A DNA stretch of 64,000 nucleotides from Opisthorchis felineus (lineage: Eukaryota; Platyhelminthes; Trematoda; Opisthorchiida; Opisthorchiidae). Under the pieces are notes generated by a model. The model made no database searches. It saw nothing but the letters and a program-made list of their open reading frames with translations, and was not told the DNA's origin. Made by a program: the position numbers and the translations under genes. This document shows, piece by piece, positions 37,006 through 50,000 of the stretch. Within the stretch, counting starts at the first letter, position 1; each line of letters begins with the position of its first letter. The stretch is from the NCBI GenBank assembly GCA_004794785.1, contig SJOL01008950.1, forward strand, positions 219,025 through 283,024. The letters are read 5' to 3'.

Positions 37006-39685
37006 CCAATACAACTAAACTTTTTATTTCGTCTATTTTGGACCTTTTCCCCGGTAGAGATGGACGGGCGCGCTCCGGCCAGCTGATTAGGCATCGTGGA
37101 TTCCTAGCCGCATGTTGGTCGTGTGCGTCAGCTAGGTTCGTTCAGCTGTCCGCTATGATCGACGTAGGTTCCATGGGGCCAATTGATCAACGTCGTGGTC
37201 TTCCTCGCATAATTTGCAAGCCATATTGGAACACGATGCTATTTGGGAAAAACTCGAACGACTTCTCGCTAATATTGATCGCGGCTTACGCAAGTTGTAC
37301 TGGTAACAGTAATTATCGAGCGAAACTTGTTTACAGTAATAGCACCTTCGCATATTTCGCGTCCACAAGGGCCATGTAGATTCTAGTATGTTCAGAAAAT
37401 TACTTCAGCTGCAAAAGTATCTTAAAAAACTGAGTCATCTTTTTCCGCAATTCGCGATTTCTTATCACATTAGGTAACGTATTCACAGTCGGTGGTGTTT
37501 ATTGACCTTGAAGATTCGTACACCTAAACAACTCACAGTGTAGGTAATTCGCATAATGCACGTAAATGTACATTATACATAGACATTCTACACTATGAAG
37601 TGGCAACCCTGAAAACTTTGTAGCTTTCGTGAAATCGATTCCATTGTGCGAATAGTGAGCGGCACTACTTACAGAAGCGTTTCGTTGACATCGTTTAAAC
37701 TGCCCTTATTTCTAAACTGTCTTTTTCCCCTAGTAGTAATCTCTTTATATAGTAGAAGTTGTAAAAAAATGATGTTTTCTTATGAGATAGCAGATTCTTA
37801 GCGATTTCAAGAACCTCTGTTTCGACTGACCAAGTTGAGCTAAAGCATGTTTGCCTCCAAACTTATTGCCAGTCTTTGGTTTAAGAATTGGTGTATATAT
37901 ACAGCTTTATCAACAAAAATACATACGATGATACCCTTAAGGCCAACTTATACCTTCAGATAGGATACCTGTAATAGTAACGCATGTGTGGCCATGCCAT
38001 TAAATGTGAACATGCAAACTTACCGCGGATTTCAAGTTATTTGCTCTTTGTTGGGTCTATTAATCTCTATGTTTCATTTCAAGATCATGGTGACAATTTG
38101 CAAGGACAATTTTTGAACACATCTTTGGTATCTTTCGTTGATGTAGTCCGACTACGTCGTCAGATGTCTTCAAAAGCTCATCATCCTTTAAGTCATTGGA
38201 TGTAGAAGAGCGAATCCTTAGGAGAAGATTGTGGCTAATAAACGAAATAGTGTTGACCATTGACAGTAGCGCCCGTCCGTTACTTGCAAAGACGGATAAC
38301 CTGTTGTACGTAAAAGTGCAACAAAGTCCGCCGCTGCCCCATTGCTTGATTACTATTGACCGACCAATACTCCATCTATAACTCAATGGCCAAATCACAC
38401 AAATATAAATAATCACAGTCAACGAAATACACTCATTTGCAAACAAATTTGGTTTTGCTGGAGACTCACCTGGAACCCACCTGTGTCTCTCGTTTGTGAT
38501 GGTTCACAGTTAAGCTTTTTTTACAAATACCCTAATTGACTGCGATGAGTGAAAACTCTTTGCACTTAAGGTACTATGTCTACGGCCAGCAATAACTGCC
38601 TGAAAAGCAAGAGTAGAATGTAAACGAACCACCGTTCGACTGAAGTCATAACTTAGCTTCGCAAATTCCAATTTTTAAAGGACTAAAATTTCATTAAAAC
38701 TCGTCACGCTTCCTGGATGAGCCATTTCCTAGCTGGTATGTAAGACTCGTGGACTCAACTTTTACACTACTCATTCACTTTTGAAGGAACTGTTGGCAAT
38801 TTTAAGGATTTCGATTAGCGGTCAGCCAAAGATCTGTATTGAAAGAGCCTCTCGTCCAAAACAGAAACTTATAGCTTTAAAACTGCATATAACGAGGTTC
38901 AATTAATGGACTAGCGAGTGCATTTAACTGAGTTCATTTTTATTTCATAGTGTTTGTTGCTCGACAACCTGGCTCATAGCAGTGTGGATGTAACGAGAAA
39001 CTTGCACGCAAGAAAATAATCTAATGTTGTTTGGGATTTTACGTCCCAAACGCAAATCCACACGCATCAGATAACACGCGTTCATTGGTATGTATCGGCA
39101 AAATGTAGAGTTTAAAGCTACAAACTTCAAATGAATGCCGAAAAACAAGACTGATGTATGGATGCCGCTGAGATGAGTGAGAATCCCAGATCATCATATG
39201 CAACTTGCTGATAATTTATTCCTGAGTTAAATTATTCTGAATTACTGCTATTAGAATTTGCTTGCTTAACTTGCTTATCCAAAGACAGTTTGTCGTATGC
39301 TGTTTACTGGCTCAAAGCAGAACCGCCCCAGATTTTGATGCACCTTAAAATAATCGCGTGTTCTTAGGGGAGAAGATTCAGGATTCACATGTGGAAGGTC
39401 CTTGTTCAGTCGTAAAAGTGTGGTGTGTGGTTTTCTGAGCAACGTGTGACCCTCCAAATTTGTTTGGGTAGCGAGCTGTTTGTATAACGTTAAAATGACT
39501 ATCGGCTTGAGGGTGCATTCCGCCAAACACAAAAATGCATTCAAGTGATTGAGGTAAAACTTGTTCATTTCCTGCAGTGTTTACGTGGTCAACTATTCTG
39601 ACAACAAAGAACAGACTTTGCGTGCAAGCAAAGATCACGGTACACAATGCATGCTGAAAAATGGGATGTAAGTCTTACCCGCCCG
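37006..39685. other. Unannotated stretch
   Basis: No supported gene. The first 370 bases are GC-richer and open in more than one frame. A 125-codon plus frame (37,002-37,379) overlaps, in another frame, a strongly amphipathic stretch at 37,208-37,303 containing LQAILEHDAIWEKLERLLAN. Neither is recognisable. The 128-codon minus frame at 38,446-38,060 starts with a hydrophobic segment but is within chance length. Confidence 0.4.
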
Positions 39686-41090
39686 TCAGACGAGGAAATA
39701 AAGCACAATTATCCCTACTGAGACGAGAAAAGGCACCAGGCAAAGGCAATCCCCCGGCAAAATCAGGCGGAGAGTCCATGGCGACCTAACTGCTAAAACT
39801 GTTCGATGCAGTATGTAGTGGTGAGAAAAGTTCTGCATCGACTTTCATCGCTATCTTCAAAAATGGCGCACAAATACTGTGCGGAAACCACCGTGGCGTC
39901 TGCTGGGTTGCCCTCCGAAATTATCCTACGAAGGTTGACTGGACACAAGGTCAGGCAGATCCGTCAAAACTAATCTGGATTCCGTCCTGCAAGACTGAAC
40001 ATCGACTACATGTTTACCCTTTAATAGATCGTGAGACAGCGACACTGCATTCATAAGCTTGAAAACTGCTTTGGATTCTATGGACCGTCCGGTACTATGG
40101 CAGCGTCTATGGAGCAAAAGTGTCCCCCATGAATTCTTGACCCACCTTAAGGCGCTGTACGCCAAATACGGACTTGTAGAGGTCTATCGGAAGCTCTCAC
40201 CTGGCTTTCAAGTCTCCTCTGCAATGTCGTTGTCGGTGTAATCTTTATAGACACTCCTGGCCTCTAATGCCTGTGGGGCATTCGCACACAGATACTGACG
40301 ACATAGCTATTCTTGAATCTGGCACCATCTTGATGTGAACGACATCAAAGAACCTAAATAAGTGTGCCTCAAGGTCTGGTATGCGGTTGACACCTGCTGC
40401 TGCAAGACTGGATTGGCTCGAACCCTAACCGCACTCTTGTGGATGAGCTGATTAAGGTAGTAGACATATTTGTTAACACGGACAGTTTTATCACTTCCGG
40501 TGGTCTAGTTACACTGATACTTCCACCTGAATTTAGAAGGCAGCACAGTTTTTTTGAACCTGTATCACCTGGGGTGCAGATATGACTTCAACTTATTTAT
40601 CAAGGGTCAGTTTCACAGTGTTGCAGTGCTCTCCACGTTGTTCTCTGCGTTAGAAACCCAGTCGGTGCGGGCTGAAGATATTAAGAAACATCCACGTTTT
40701 GACCATCGGTGTCTTCGGAGCACTACCCGAGTCTGAAGAAAACACCAGACCTCACTAATGCTGAAGTACGTCAAATGGTTTTCGGAAGCAATAACTCGCC
40801 CATGACAGATGAACTGGTCTCACTCCATAGGTCACGTGTTCAGTATGAAAATCGATCGATTTCCTCAAGCAGCCCATTTTTCACAAAAGGCTAGAAACGA
40901 TCCAGGGGTGGACAAGCAATGAATCAACTGACACTCCTGCGCTGATACCATTTGTACCTGCTACCGCCTCCAATATGTCATTCTCTACCCCTAACGCCCA
41001 CCTACACGCGTCAGTGAACCAAATAGTGGAGGCCATACTCACTGTACGCCAATTACGCGGTTTTTACAGGTGATGACAATGGTGATGAAG
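39686..41090 (+). pseudogene. RTE-like non-LTR retrotransposon relic, near-complete RT domain
   Basis: This copy starts further 5' than the one at 15 kb but is more decayed, with many stops and frame changes. In order I read LRREKAPGKGNPP (usual form NKAPGEDGIP, about 39,720), FIAIFKNGAQILCGNHRGV (39,845-39,900), IILRRLTG and SGFRPARLNIDYMFTL (about 39,970-40,020), and KTALDSMDRPVLWQRL (40,060-40,110). These are followed by TDTDDIAILESG (the catalytic box, about 40,288-40,323), ASRSGMRLTP, LLQDWIGSNPNRTLVDELIK, RAEDIKKHPRFDHRCLRS (about 40,670-40,725) and TNAEVRQMVFGSNNSPMTDE. The WLGHVLRMP region is reduced to scraps. The 3' end matches that of the 16.1 kb copy, which puts both in one family. 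No endonuclease region precedes it, so the copy is 5'-truncated. Confidence 0.85.
41011..41090 (+). repeat. 3' untranslated tail of the retrotransposon, TGATGA-type end
   Basis: TCAGTGAACC (41,011), AGTGGAGGCC, CACTGTACGC and a closing TGATGACAATGGTGATGAAG (41,071-41,090) align with the 16,101-16,164 tail. It fixes the 3' boundary of this copy. Confidence 0.7.
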
Positions 41091-44000
41091 ACCATGGCAA
41101 GAGTTCTTGTGTTGACTTCTTCAGGAATTTTGTCTTCACAGATCCCGCATCCCAGTCTCGGATAGAATCAAATGTTGTGTTCCCCGTGGCATATTCCATA
41201 ACAATCCCGGTGCGCGGTTATGAATTTTACCGTCCAAAAACATCTTACTTTAAGGACTCTGTGGCAAGCATGAGTATTGCCGATTGCACTGTTCACATCA
41301 ATCTAAGCCATCGCAACGCCCGTTCTCTTGCTGACGAATATCTTCGAATCCCAAAACCAAATCATATCCCTATACTAATCAACGAATGATCGGTTTACCA
41401 TTACACAACAGTGTAAGCTTCATCATTGTGAACTTCACATAGTTCGTCCCCCAAAAGTAGTCTCAATCAGCATATATTCATGCAGCTGGTAACCACCGAG
41501 GCTAAGGACTAATATTTCAAATGCTAGTAGGCACATGAGTCGAAAAATCATTTAGTCAAGGCGGACTTTTGTGTGAGACTTTTGTACATGGCTTTGTTGC
41601 CACATTTTACGTGGAAGTTTCCTTGAAACTTTCTTTCATGGATGTCTCTGCATGATAATGTTTTCTTCTCAACGACTTTTGAATATAAGGTCGTGATGAA
41701 AATGTGTCAGACTAAGCTGGATTTCACAAACAAGTTGTGTTTTACATGATGTATTATTATTGCGGCTTCTTCCTCTAGGACTTCATTATTTACCAAACAG
41801 AACGTAGATGATTAGCCCTGCTAAAGTCATTCGTCTAGGCCCCACGGAGTAACTTTAGAGGTTATTGGTCAAAATAGCTTGTTGCTAGGACAGAAAACGG
41901 ATGAACCTAAAAGATCTTTTAGTCTAAAAAGCTCCGCAGCATCCGTGTGTTGTGCCTACTCTACTGTTCATCAGATAACACATCATGTTGTGTCCTCACT
42001 TTTCTATCCCTGTCCACTCGATAGGGAAACTTACTGGAACCAGATAATTACAAGGATAACTTTACACATTGATTGCGCGCACGGCTTAGTATCATGTTCA
42101 AAATCATTGTTGTCCGACCTCTCTGGTTAAAAAGCCATTTTCAGAAGGACTGTCTTGGAACGACAAATCATTACCCATAATTGATTGCAAGTGATGACTT
42201 AACACATCTGATTCGCCCACAGCTAATTTTCCTCCAGTAAGCATTCCACTGGAAATCACTTACAATGCAACCCCGGAGGGAATCTGGCTGGCTGAAAAAC
42301 CACTCCATTCTAGGCCGAGTACTGTTTTATACCTCAATTCGTGGACTATAATTTGTTGTACTTGTGTTCCAACAGCAGTTATCTCCTTCCTAATACGCTC
42401 GTCCATTTTATTTTCTGGGCTTCATAAGTCTGTGGATCCAGTCTAAGATGACTGCTTAATCCGCAAGATGCGTATTTGATTCATGAAAAGAGGGTGGAGG
42501 AATAACGCGTAATACGCTTTCTGGACTGGAATTCTCCCAATAATTGATCGGATGTACCTGAGCCCAGGAACGCGTAACATATTATAGCCATGAAAACTAA
42601 ATGGAATAGAAGTTAAATTTCAAAGTCATTTTTAGTGTTCAGAAGTACACACTGTGCCCATTATAGTCTTTTGTGTACACACAATCATATAAACTTCTTT
42701 TTGTAATTCAGTTCTCACCCCCTAAAGAACCCATCGAATCAATGCGGCTTAACGCAAAGTAAAGTCACTAATATTGGTAGATTGCAGAGCCCAGTCCGCA
42801 TAGGCTTATCATGCTTTTTTACCTAAGACCTTTAAGGATCTTAGTGCACGCAAAAGGCAATGCCTTCCTCTATACAATGTTGGTTCGCTGCATCTCAGGC
42901 AAAGCAAACAGCTGGTGATTGCCCACATTTATCAGTCTTTCATCTGTCGTAGTAAGACGTTTGAGCAAACTTTGGATGCTTATTATGAAGGGCATATTAA
43001 ATGACCCTGCAAGAAATCGTATAAGAGGTGCCCTGTTGTTTTAAAACCTCTGAAACTTCCATCCCTGTTGAATCGACGTTTAAGGTTATGCTGGCATCCC
43101 ATCACACTAACTTTAGCCGGAACAGCAAGAATTGAAACGGTACTTTAGTGGACGCACATAATGTACTCTAGACTTCAAAATGAATAGATTCAGTACTGTC
43201 AACGCTGAAGTCTTGAAAACTAACAAACATCCCGCTGGTACAGCACTGAAAACGCCTGTTTTACCTGCTTAAGGTTATACTAGTGGCAGAAACCTAGAGA
43301 TTCTAGCGAATGGACAAGGCTCGAGCAAAGAAACTGTAAGGAGGAAGCAGAATTTCGCGAATCTGCATAGCCACTCTGCCGCTAATTTAGTTAAGCGTAT
43401 CTATAGCTACTGTGCTTTTTCAGATGGTTTACTTATACCGCGCCTTTAGCCGTAACGCTAAATGGCTTATTGCATGATACCGAAATCATAAGGTAGATTA
43501 TCTACATTATGAATACACGACACGCCGTTTGTTATAAAATTAGGCCTGCAGCTTAGTATCTGCAGACTTTTACACGTATCGTAACCTCCATCACGCCTTG
43601 TTTCCTCGCAGTCTGGCGTCTTTCACCAGACATGACTGACTTTAAACTCTGAAATCCACAGAAGTTTGTTTTATTGGCCGAAAAAGTTTGATCAAGGCAA
43701 AATCTAATAATAAGCATCTGGTGGTTTTAACCTGCAATCCGTGAGCATGCGGATAATCTAATGCTATGCGCCCATGTTTGCAGAGTTTAATCGGACTAAT
43801 CAACGTTGTTTTAAAGTATGTTAAAAACCAATTATCATTACAGGTTATAAGATAAAACTGTGCAATCGTCAGTATTGTTGAACGCATTAAACCACCTCAT
43901 TTAACCCAAATAATGGCAGCAAATCAATTGTAAAGGGCTTGTTCGAATCAGCACACGGAAATACTTACTTGAGACTGCGTGTTGCGTTGAAAATGCATAG

Positions 44001-47000
44001 GCTGGTAGTAGCAAACGGGTACTGTTACTCTTATGCTCCATAGAATGCTAAAATACTCTCAGAATTCGCTCCTACAAAATTTAAATACTTCTTTCCGAGT
44101 GTCCTCAAAATCAGCAATTTAGAGTTGGCGTTGTATAAGGAGTTCTGTACCACGGATGTTGTGGCAAGTAAAGGATAGGTGTTTACGGTGGATTACCCAA
44201 CTAAGTGTTGACAAAAACTCCCAAGACCCAAATGACTCCGCGGCCGAATTTGGCAAAATCCACGAAGGAAGCTGTTGTCACCAGTATTTAGGCAACTCTT
44301 TAGAAGACTACCAAGCGGAGGCAAAAAGTAATGCTAAATTTTGTAAAAACTTAGTGTCTCACATACTTTGCAAATTATTATTACACTCAGCAGCACGTCC
44401 TGGGAGCAATACTTAAGGAAAATTTATGAAAACGCTTGTTACTTGGGTACTCTTTTCAACATGGGCGGTGCCATCACAGCACACTGCATCCACACTTATG
44501 TTCTCCACCTCAGTCTCTTGTAAAACAGATCAATCAAAAATCTTCTAGACCTTTCAGTATTGCTTGATTATGGTACCATCTGACAGTGAAAAGTTTGATG
44601 CATTAACACAACCAAGCGTATCACACTTTCTATACAAGCCGAACTCTATAATTAATTTTAAATTATCCTTCGATGGAGCAGAGCAGTTTTCAAAGAGCAA
44701 ACTTTCGTTATCCTGCAAAAAATTTCAGGAATTGGAAACACGTTCTTCCTGAACTGACTCCGAAGGAATTAATGCCGAATTATCTGATCTGTTTGGGTGA
44801 TTTCATTCTTCCTTCTCATTTACCACCTTGCATACAATGATAGTGAGAAACATTACCGGTCATGTGATTCACAGCTGGATCCGGGTGAAGTGTAATGCTG
44901 TTTCTTCGGTGAACTAACCGTTGGTATCTGTGCTTTGAGACAGAAAATGCCATGCTCCGTTTTCGCTAACCCACTTGCTTATTCCAAAATAGACATTCCA
45001 GAAGGTAATGCATTCACAGTGCACTGTACTTTATTGACCAAGACGCATGAATATGCCAGATACGTCCTTTCCCAGATAATTTCCAAAATCAGAAGCTTGG
45101 GACCACAAAATGTATTTTTCCTGTTTTTTACTCAGATGACCCCATTTAACTAACTTTATGTAATCGTAACGACAAATAGGCTAACTTGGCGCAGTGCGTA
45201 TCAAGCTGGTGCGCCGTCCATGGTCATGAACTTCATACTTTTACTCTCGTAGTATAAAATAGGTGTCTGATGAGCTTAACCAAATATTTTGTTTTTATAA
45301 TTATTCCGTTGTGTAAAATTTTCACGCAGTATGATAAAACTGCACTGTTTCTGAATAGGGGTTTTCAACCCGTTTGTCTACAGATGTGGACAAACCGAAC
45401 TTTTCTGACTTTTTTCATCCTCCTCTTGTTCCACGAAAACTGCCTTATGTTATGAGTTATCATGGTGTGTGGACTCGCTCCCCTGTCGGGATCTCTCCTT
45501 CGTTGACAATAATGAAACAAATTTCTGGGCGGTGTCTGCTTACAATAAATTGGTAACACCAAAGACTGCCGTGTTTGAAGGGTGCGTGGGTGTAATGACC
45601 GTATTCCGAAACCTTGAATTACATATCGAGAAAGAACTTTGCTCGGAAATTTTGGATTTTAAGTTCGTTACCAACTTATTCTAATTGTCAAGTATGCAGT
45701 TTGTACGAACGATAGATGTGGCACACCCATGCACACACGATTGTAAGTAATCTTGGAAATGCAGGTTTCAAATTCCTGAAAGTCACTATTAAGTCACTAC
45801 ACATGGTCCTAATGGATTCCAATTTTATAGATTCATGTCTGAAAGCCCCATCAACGGTGCTAATAGACATTAGCTAATATTGCATTGGTTACAGATGGAG
45901 TAGATCACACTGGAAATATGCAAGCGTCACGTTGTCAAATGCGTAAATCAGGTCCGTAAATCTAAGTAGTTCCGTTTTTGTGGCACTCGCTCAATGGGTG
46001 CTGAGTTAGTCTATCGAGCCAACCATCCGTTTCTGAACAGACCCCAGCAACTCACTAAGTAGTCTGCTACGTCGATAAAACCAGTTTCTACGTAACTGCG
46101 AAGTACAAATCAACCACAGTAACCACAGCTGTCGATGCGTCCGAACGAGCGCAGGAGGACGTTTCTGAACAGGGTTTTCAATATCCGACCATATGTTATC
46201 CGTTACACCACGGAATGCCTTTGGAACGTAGTCATATGCTCATACAGTTCTGCATCAAGCAACAAAGAATTTGAGCAAAGCAAACAAACTAGGACATTTG
46301 TCATGGTAGGCTTTCCCTTCATCACCCATACAGATCCTGATGTTCTGTTGTTGGAATTGTGTAACTAAACTAATTCATAGGTCTATTATAACACTTTAGC
46401 CCTGTAAAATCCATGGTGATATCTGCCTCCTAGCAATTTATTTTGAAACGCAGTCAGAGCCGGAATTTTACGCAGGCACCCTTTTAAAAGTGCATTTTGT
46501 TCATGCTTATATAAAATTGAGGGTTTCAGGACAACTTCCCTTCTCACGGCAGAAGTTCGTATCTATTTTCAACCTCGTAACTCATTTGAACAATCGTCCA
46601 ATTGGTGTTTAGACAGTCGTTTTTGTTATTTGTTTGTTGTGTATTTGAAATCCAAAGCTAACTACTTAAAAGTCTGACGTGCGGAAGTTTTTTTCGGACC
46701 CATTATTCTTGAGTGGCTACTATACAAATAGTGTTATATGTTGGAAGGATACATTTGTTCGCAAATTAAGTTGGTTTTGGCGAGTAAATCACTAAAAAGC
46801 ACGTGAAGCTCTCTGCCTATATAATTTGACTGAATGTACTACACAAAGTCCGCCTTATATTCCAGTTGGTAGGACGTTTGGCATACAGCTGGAACTGGTT
46901 TTGGTTGGAAAACACGACATTTTGTAGAATCTTCAGATTGATCATTTTGGCCGAACACAAATGAATGTTGTTTATTAAAAACCAGAATCCGTTTATCTAA

Positions 47001-50000
47001 ATTTGTGGGGATGGCTGCGAAATAGCGAATAACAAACACACCAAGAGAAAAACTAACATTATGCTCATAAATCCTAAGTGAGCACAGATTTTACCTTAAG
47101 TATGAATTTCTGTTTTATATCAGTTCAACTTTGGCCGCATTAGTTATCCTGCATTTTTATGCTTTGCCTCCGTAACCGAGTGACGTCATAACTACTTGCC
47201 AAATCACATTGTCAAGCCGTTGAAAAGTGTTCATTGAATGAGTTAAAATAAATTCCGCCAATCAAAAGATTGATAGCTCTTTGCAACGGCTTTTAGTTTT
47301 TATCACCTACTCACTCCGAACCTCATTTGCTAAAGTTTGTTAAGCTTCAAACCAATCTCAAAAAGTTTACCTGGACAAAATTTCAGTCGTGTTATATTGC
47401 TTCAATGACAAAGCAGGATTGGTTTTTGCTCACTTAGTCTGATAGTCCAGCGGTTTGATGTTGCGATCTATGTACTGAAGCACTGGTTACTTGCAAGAAT
47501 GTCGATGCATATTTTCCTGATAAACGTTTTGCTCTACTTCACATGTTTGATACTGAAAATTTTGGTATCTAACTGCATGAGCCGATTTCACCCCTACTAC
47601 CGGGTTTACAACCGATTCCATTCTGCAACCTGTGGGAATCGGTCATACGGGAGGAGAGTTTCTCTGTTTGATACTCATCAGTTCTGACACTTGAACAGAG
47701 ACTTGACAATAATGCTTGTCTGTTTTGGTTCCGGAAACTTGTCTAATCAAATTTCTCTTCGTTTTCAGCTCAGTGAATATCTGTATGCTAGCAGGAGGAG
47801 CACATAGGGTGGATTATGTGGGCCCTTATATATCAGAGACCATCTGCGGTTTGCTACATGCACACCGTGACATCTCTCACTTATCCAATGTAATCGCGAG
47901 TTTATAGTTTCAAGCCCCAAAAAACTAGGAAAATATTTTGTTCAAGAGCGTCTTAAGCTGAAGGGACTTCTTTACGTTCTGTTGATCTCAAAATCATCAG
48001 TTTGAAAAGAGAACACCATATCATTTTTCACAGTCACAGAACAAAATTTTTTCCTGAAATAATTCTCAGCTTTCTGCAATGATTTTTAGGCCCTAATATG
48101 TTTCTAACTTATTTTCTATACCGTAGATTTTTTGCGTAAAACCAGGCGGTGATTCCCGTACTATATACTAACAAAACTTTCCCTATATCTGGTCGCAACT
48201 TTTGTCATTCTGATAGATGTCCTAGGATGATTAGGTGTAGAACGTCTATCCTGTTTTCTGAAATCCCTCAACTTAAGCGGATGCCAGGACATACCAAATT
48301 TGGGCAAGAAATGTTTGTATGTGTGCACATCACAACCAAGAAGTGATGAACATGAATACAGACAAAGATCTACTGGAATTGGCAATGTGCTTGGAAATGA
48401 CGAAGTGAGTTACATTTCATTTGACGATGACCAATACTCATAAGGATGCTTAGTAATGTTCCACAGTCCGCGACTTGTTTCGTCCAACTTGAAGTTCATC
48501 ACGTAAGCACTTTTCCCGAGTTTCACTGTCTTATGTTCTACTTGAACCCCCTTATCTTACCTGCCTGTTAACCGTAAGGTACACCTTACTGAATAAACAG
48601 CACAAGCTCCAAACGCGTTTACCATTTGGGAGAACCTGTAGACGTTTTCGTGAACAGTTGGTCGGACTATTCTTTTATTAGCATTTTCAAAACTACCGCA
48701 ATCCATAAGTAACTGAGAATCAGAAGTGTCAGCATTTCTAGGAGTGCTCTGAATCTCTCCGGGCATGAAATACCCAAGCATGACGAGGAAAGCTGTCTTG
48801 TGGAAATGTGCGTGAAGCACTCGTTAGAGTTAGGAGGTCTTGTAAATTCACACATTAAAGAAAGTGATATTCAATGATAATAAGGACTTATTTATACAGT
48901 TCGGACAGCCTAGCTGGCTAATAAACTGCCATAAAGTAAATTTAGGGAATTTTCGGCTAAAAGTAGAGTGGAGAGGTTTCACAGTTTCGGATGCTTTCTC
49001 CGTTGTGCAGACACAGTTTTGGTCAAACTGGATCAAAAATTACGTCAATACATCCTATGCTGAAAAATGATATTTCGACATAGAAATGCTTTGGTTCGTG
49101 CTTTCGTATTAGTATATCATTGTTTCTTTGCCATCGTCTTGTCTATCACACCGTTCTACTTGCAGACAAAAGTTGTCTTGTAATGTTCGCGTCCTTAATA
49201 ACTCACTCCCTGTCACCATTTGCTGTGCTGTGTACCACAGACATCTACGTACGCCCACAATGGAGGAATTCAACATCGTAACTCTCGTGGACCTCTCACC
49301 TTGTGGACCATATGTTGGATACATATAAATGCGCCCCACATTAGAACCACGTCACCGTCTTTATGCTCCAGGGGTTGCACCGACTCGCTTTGTTATACTA
49401 ACGAAAGAGGAGCACATGACTCACATGTCTAACTACAGAACACCAAACGGTTGCAGAGGTCACGTTATCCTCGTTTCTCAATACTTGACACACGCAGGTA
49501 AACAACGCCTGACAACTCTTTGAACCAAAATCCATGCATCAGTAGGATTGATACAAGTTTGGAAATACTGATAGTCTACGTAGTCTGGTGGCCTCAACTA
49601 GCACTTTCATCCATGCAGTGGTCACTCTCAACTCCAAAGGGTTGCATAAAGAAATTACAAGCAAAACAAGAAAGATTATTGACAGAACAGATCAAGACTA
49701 GCTCTCTTTCAAGAATCAATATGAAATCATCAGGTCAGTGTAGCTTTGGAACGCCTTAGGACAAATACGAATGGCACAGTTCACTAGTGACCAAATGCAC
49801 CGCTAATCATAAACAGCTGAATGGGTAGAGAACCTTGAGAACCACCAATTACACAACATGTACGCCGAAGTAGTCAGTTAGTGGTCAGCTGAAACTATGC
49901 ATCCATTTCCACCTCACGCACTAACAACGCCCTTCCCAGGGGCGACCCAACTCCTAATAAAACATAGCCAAACATTCCACCGGGTGCAGTCAAAAATAAC

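Noticed and set aside
37002..37379. 125-codon plus-strand open frame
   Set aside because: No domain; its ATG overlaps the end of the putative last exon of the MULE locus; the same stretch is open in other frames, which fits a local GC rise more than coding.
38060..38446. Longest minus-strand open frame (128 codons) with a hydrophobic start
   Set aside because: At this base composition two or three runs of this length are expected by chance over six frames; no motif, splice signal or family resemblance supports it.
49109..49339. Overlapping open frames on both strands with an acceptor-like TTCTACTTGCAG at 49,165
   Set aside because: Open on both strands at once with no family resemblance and no matching donor; more likely a stop-poor patch.
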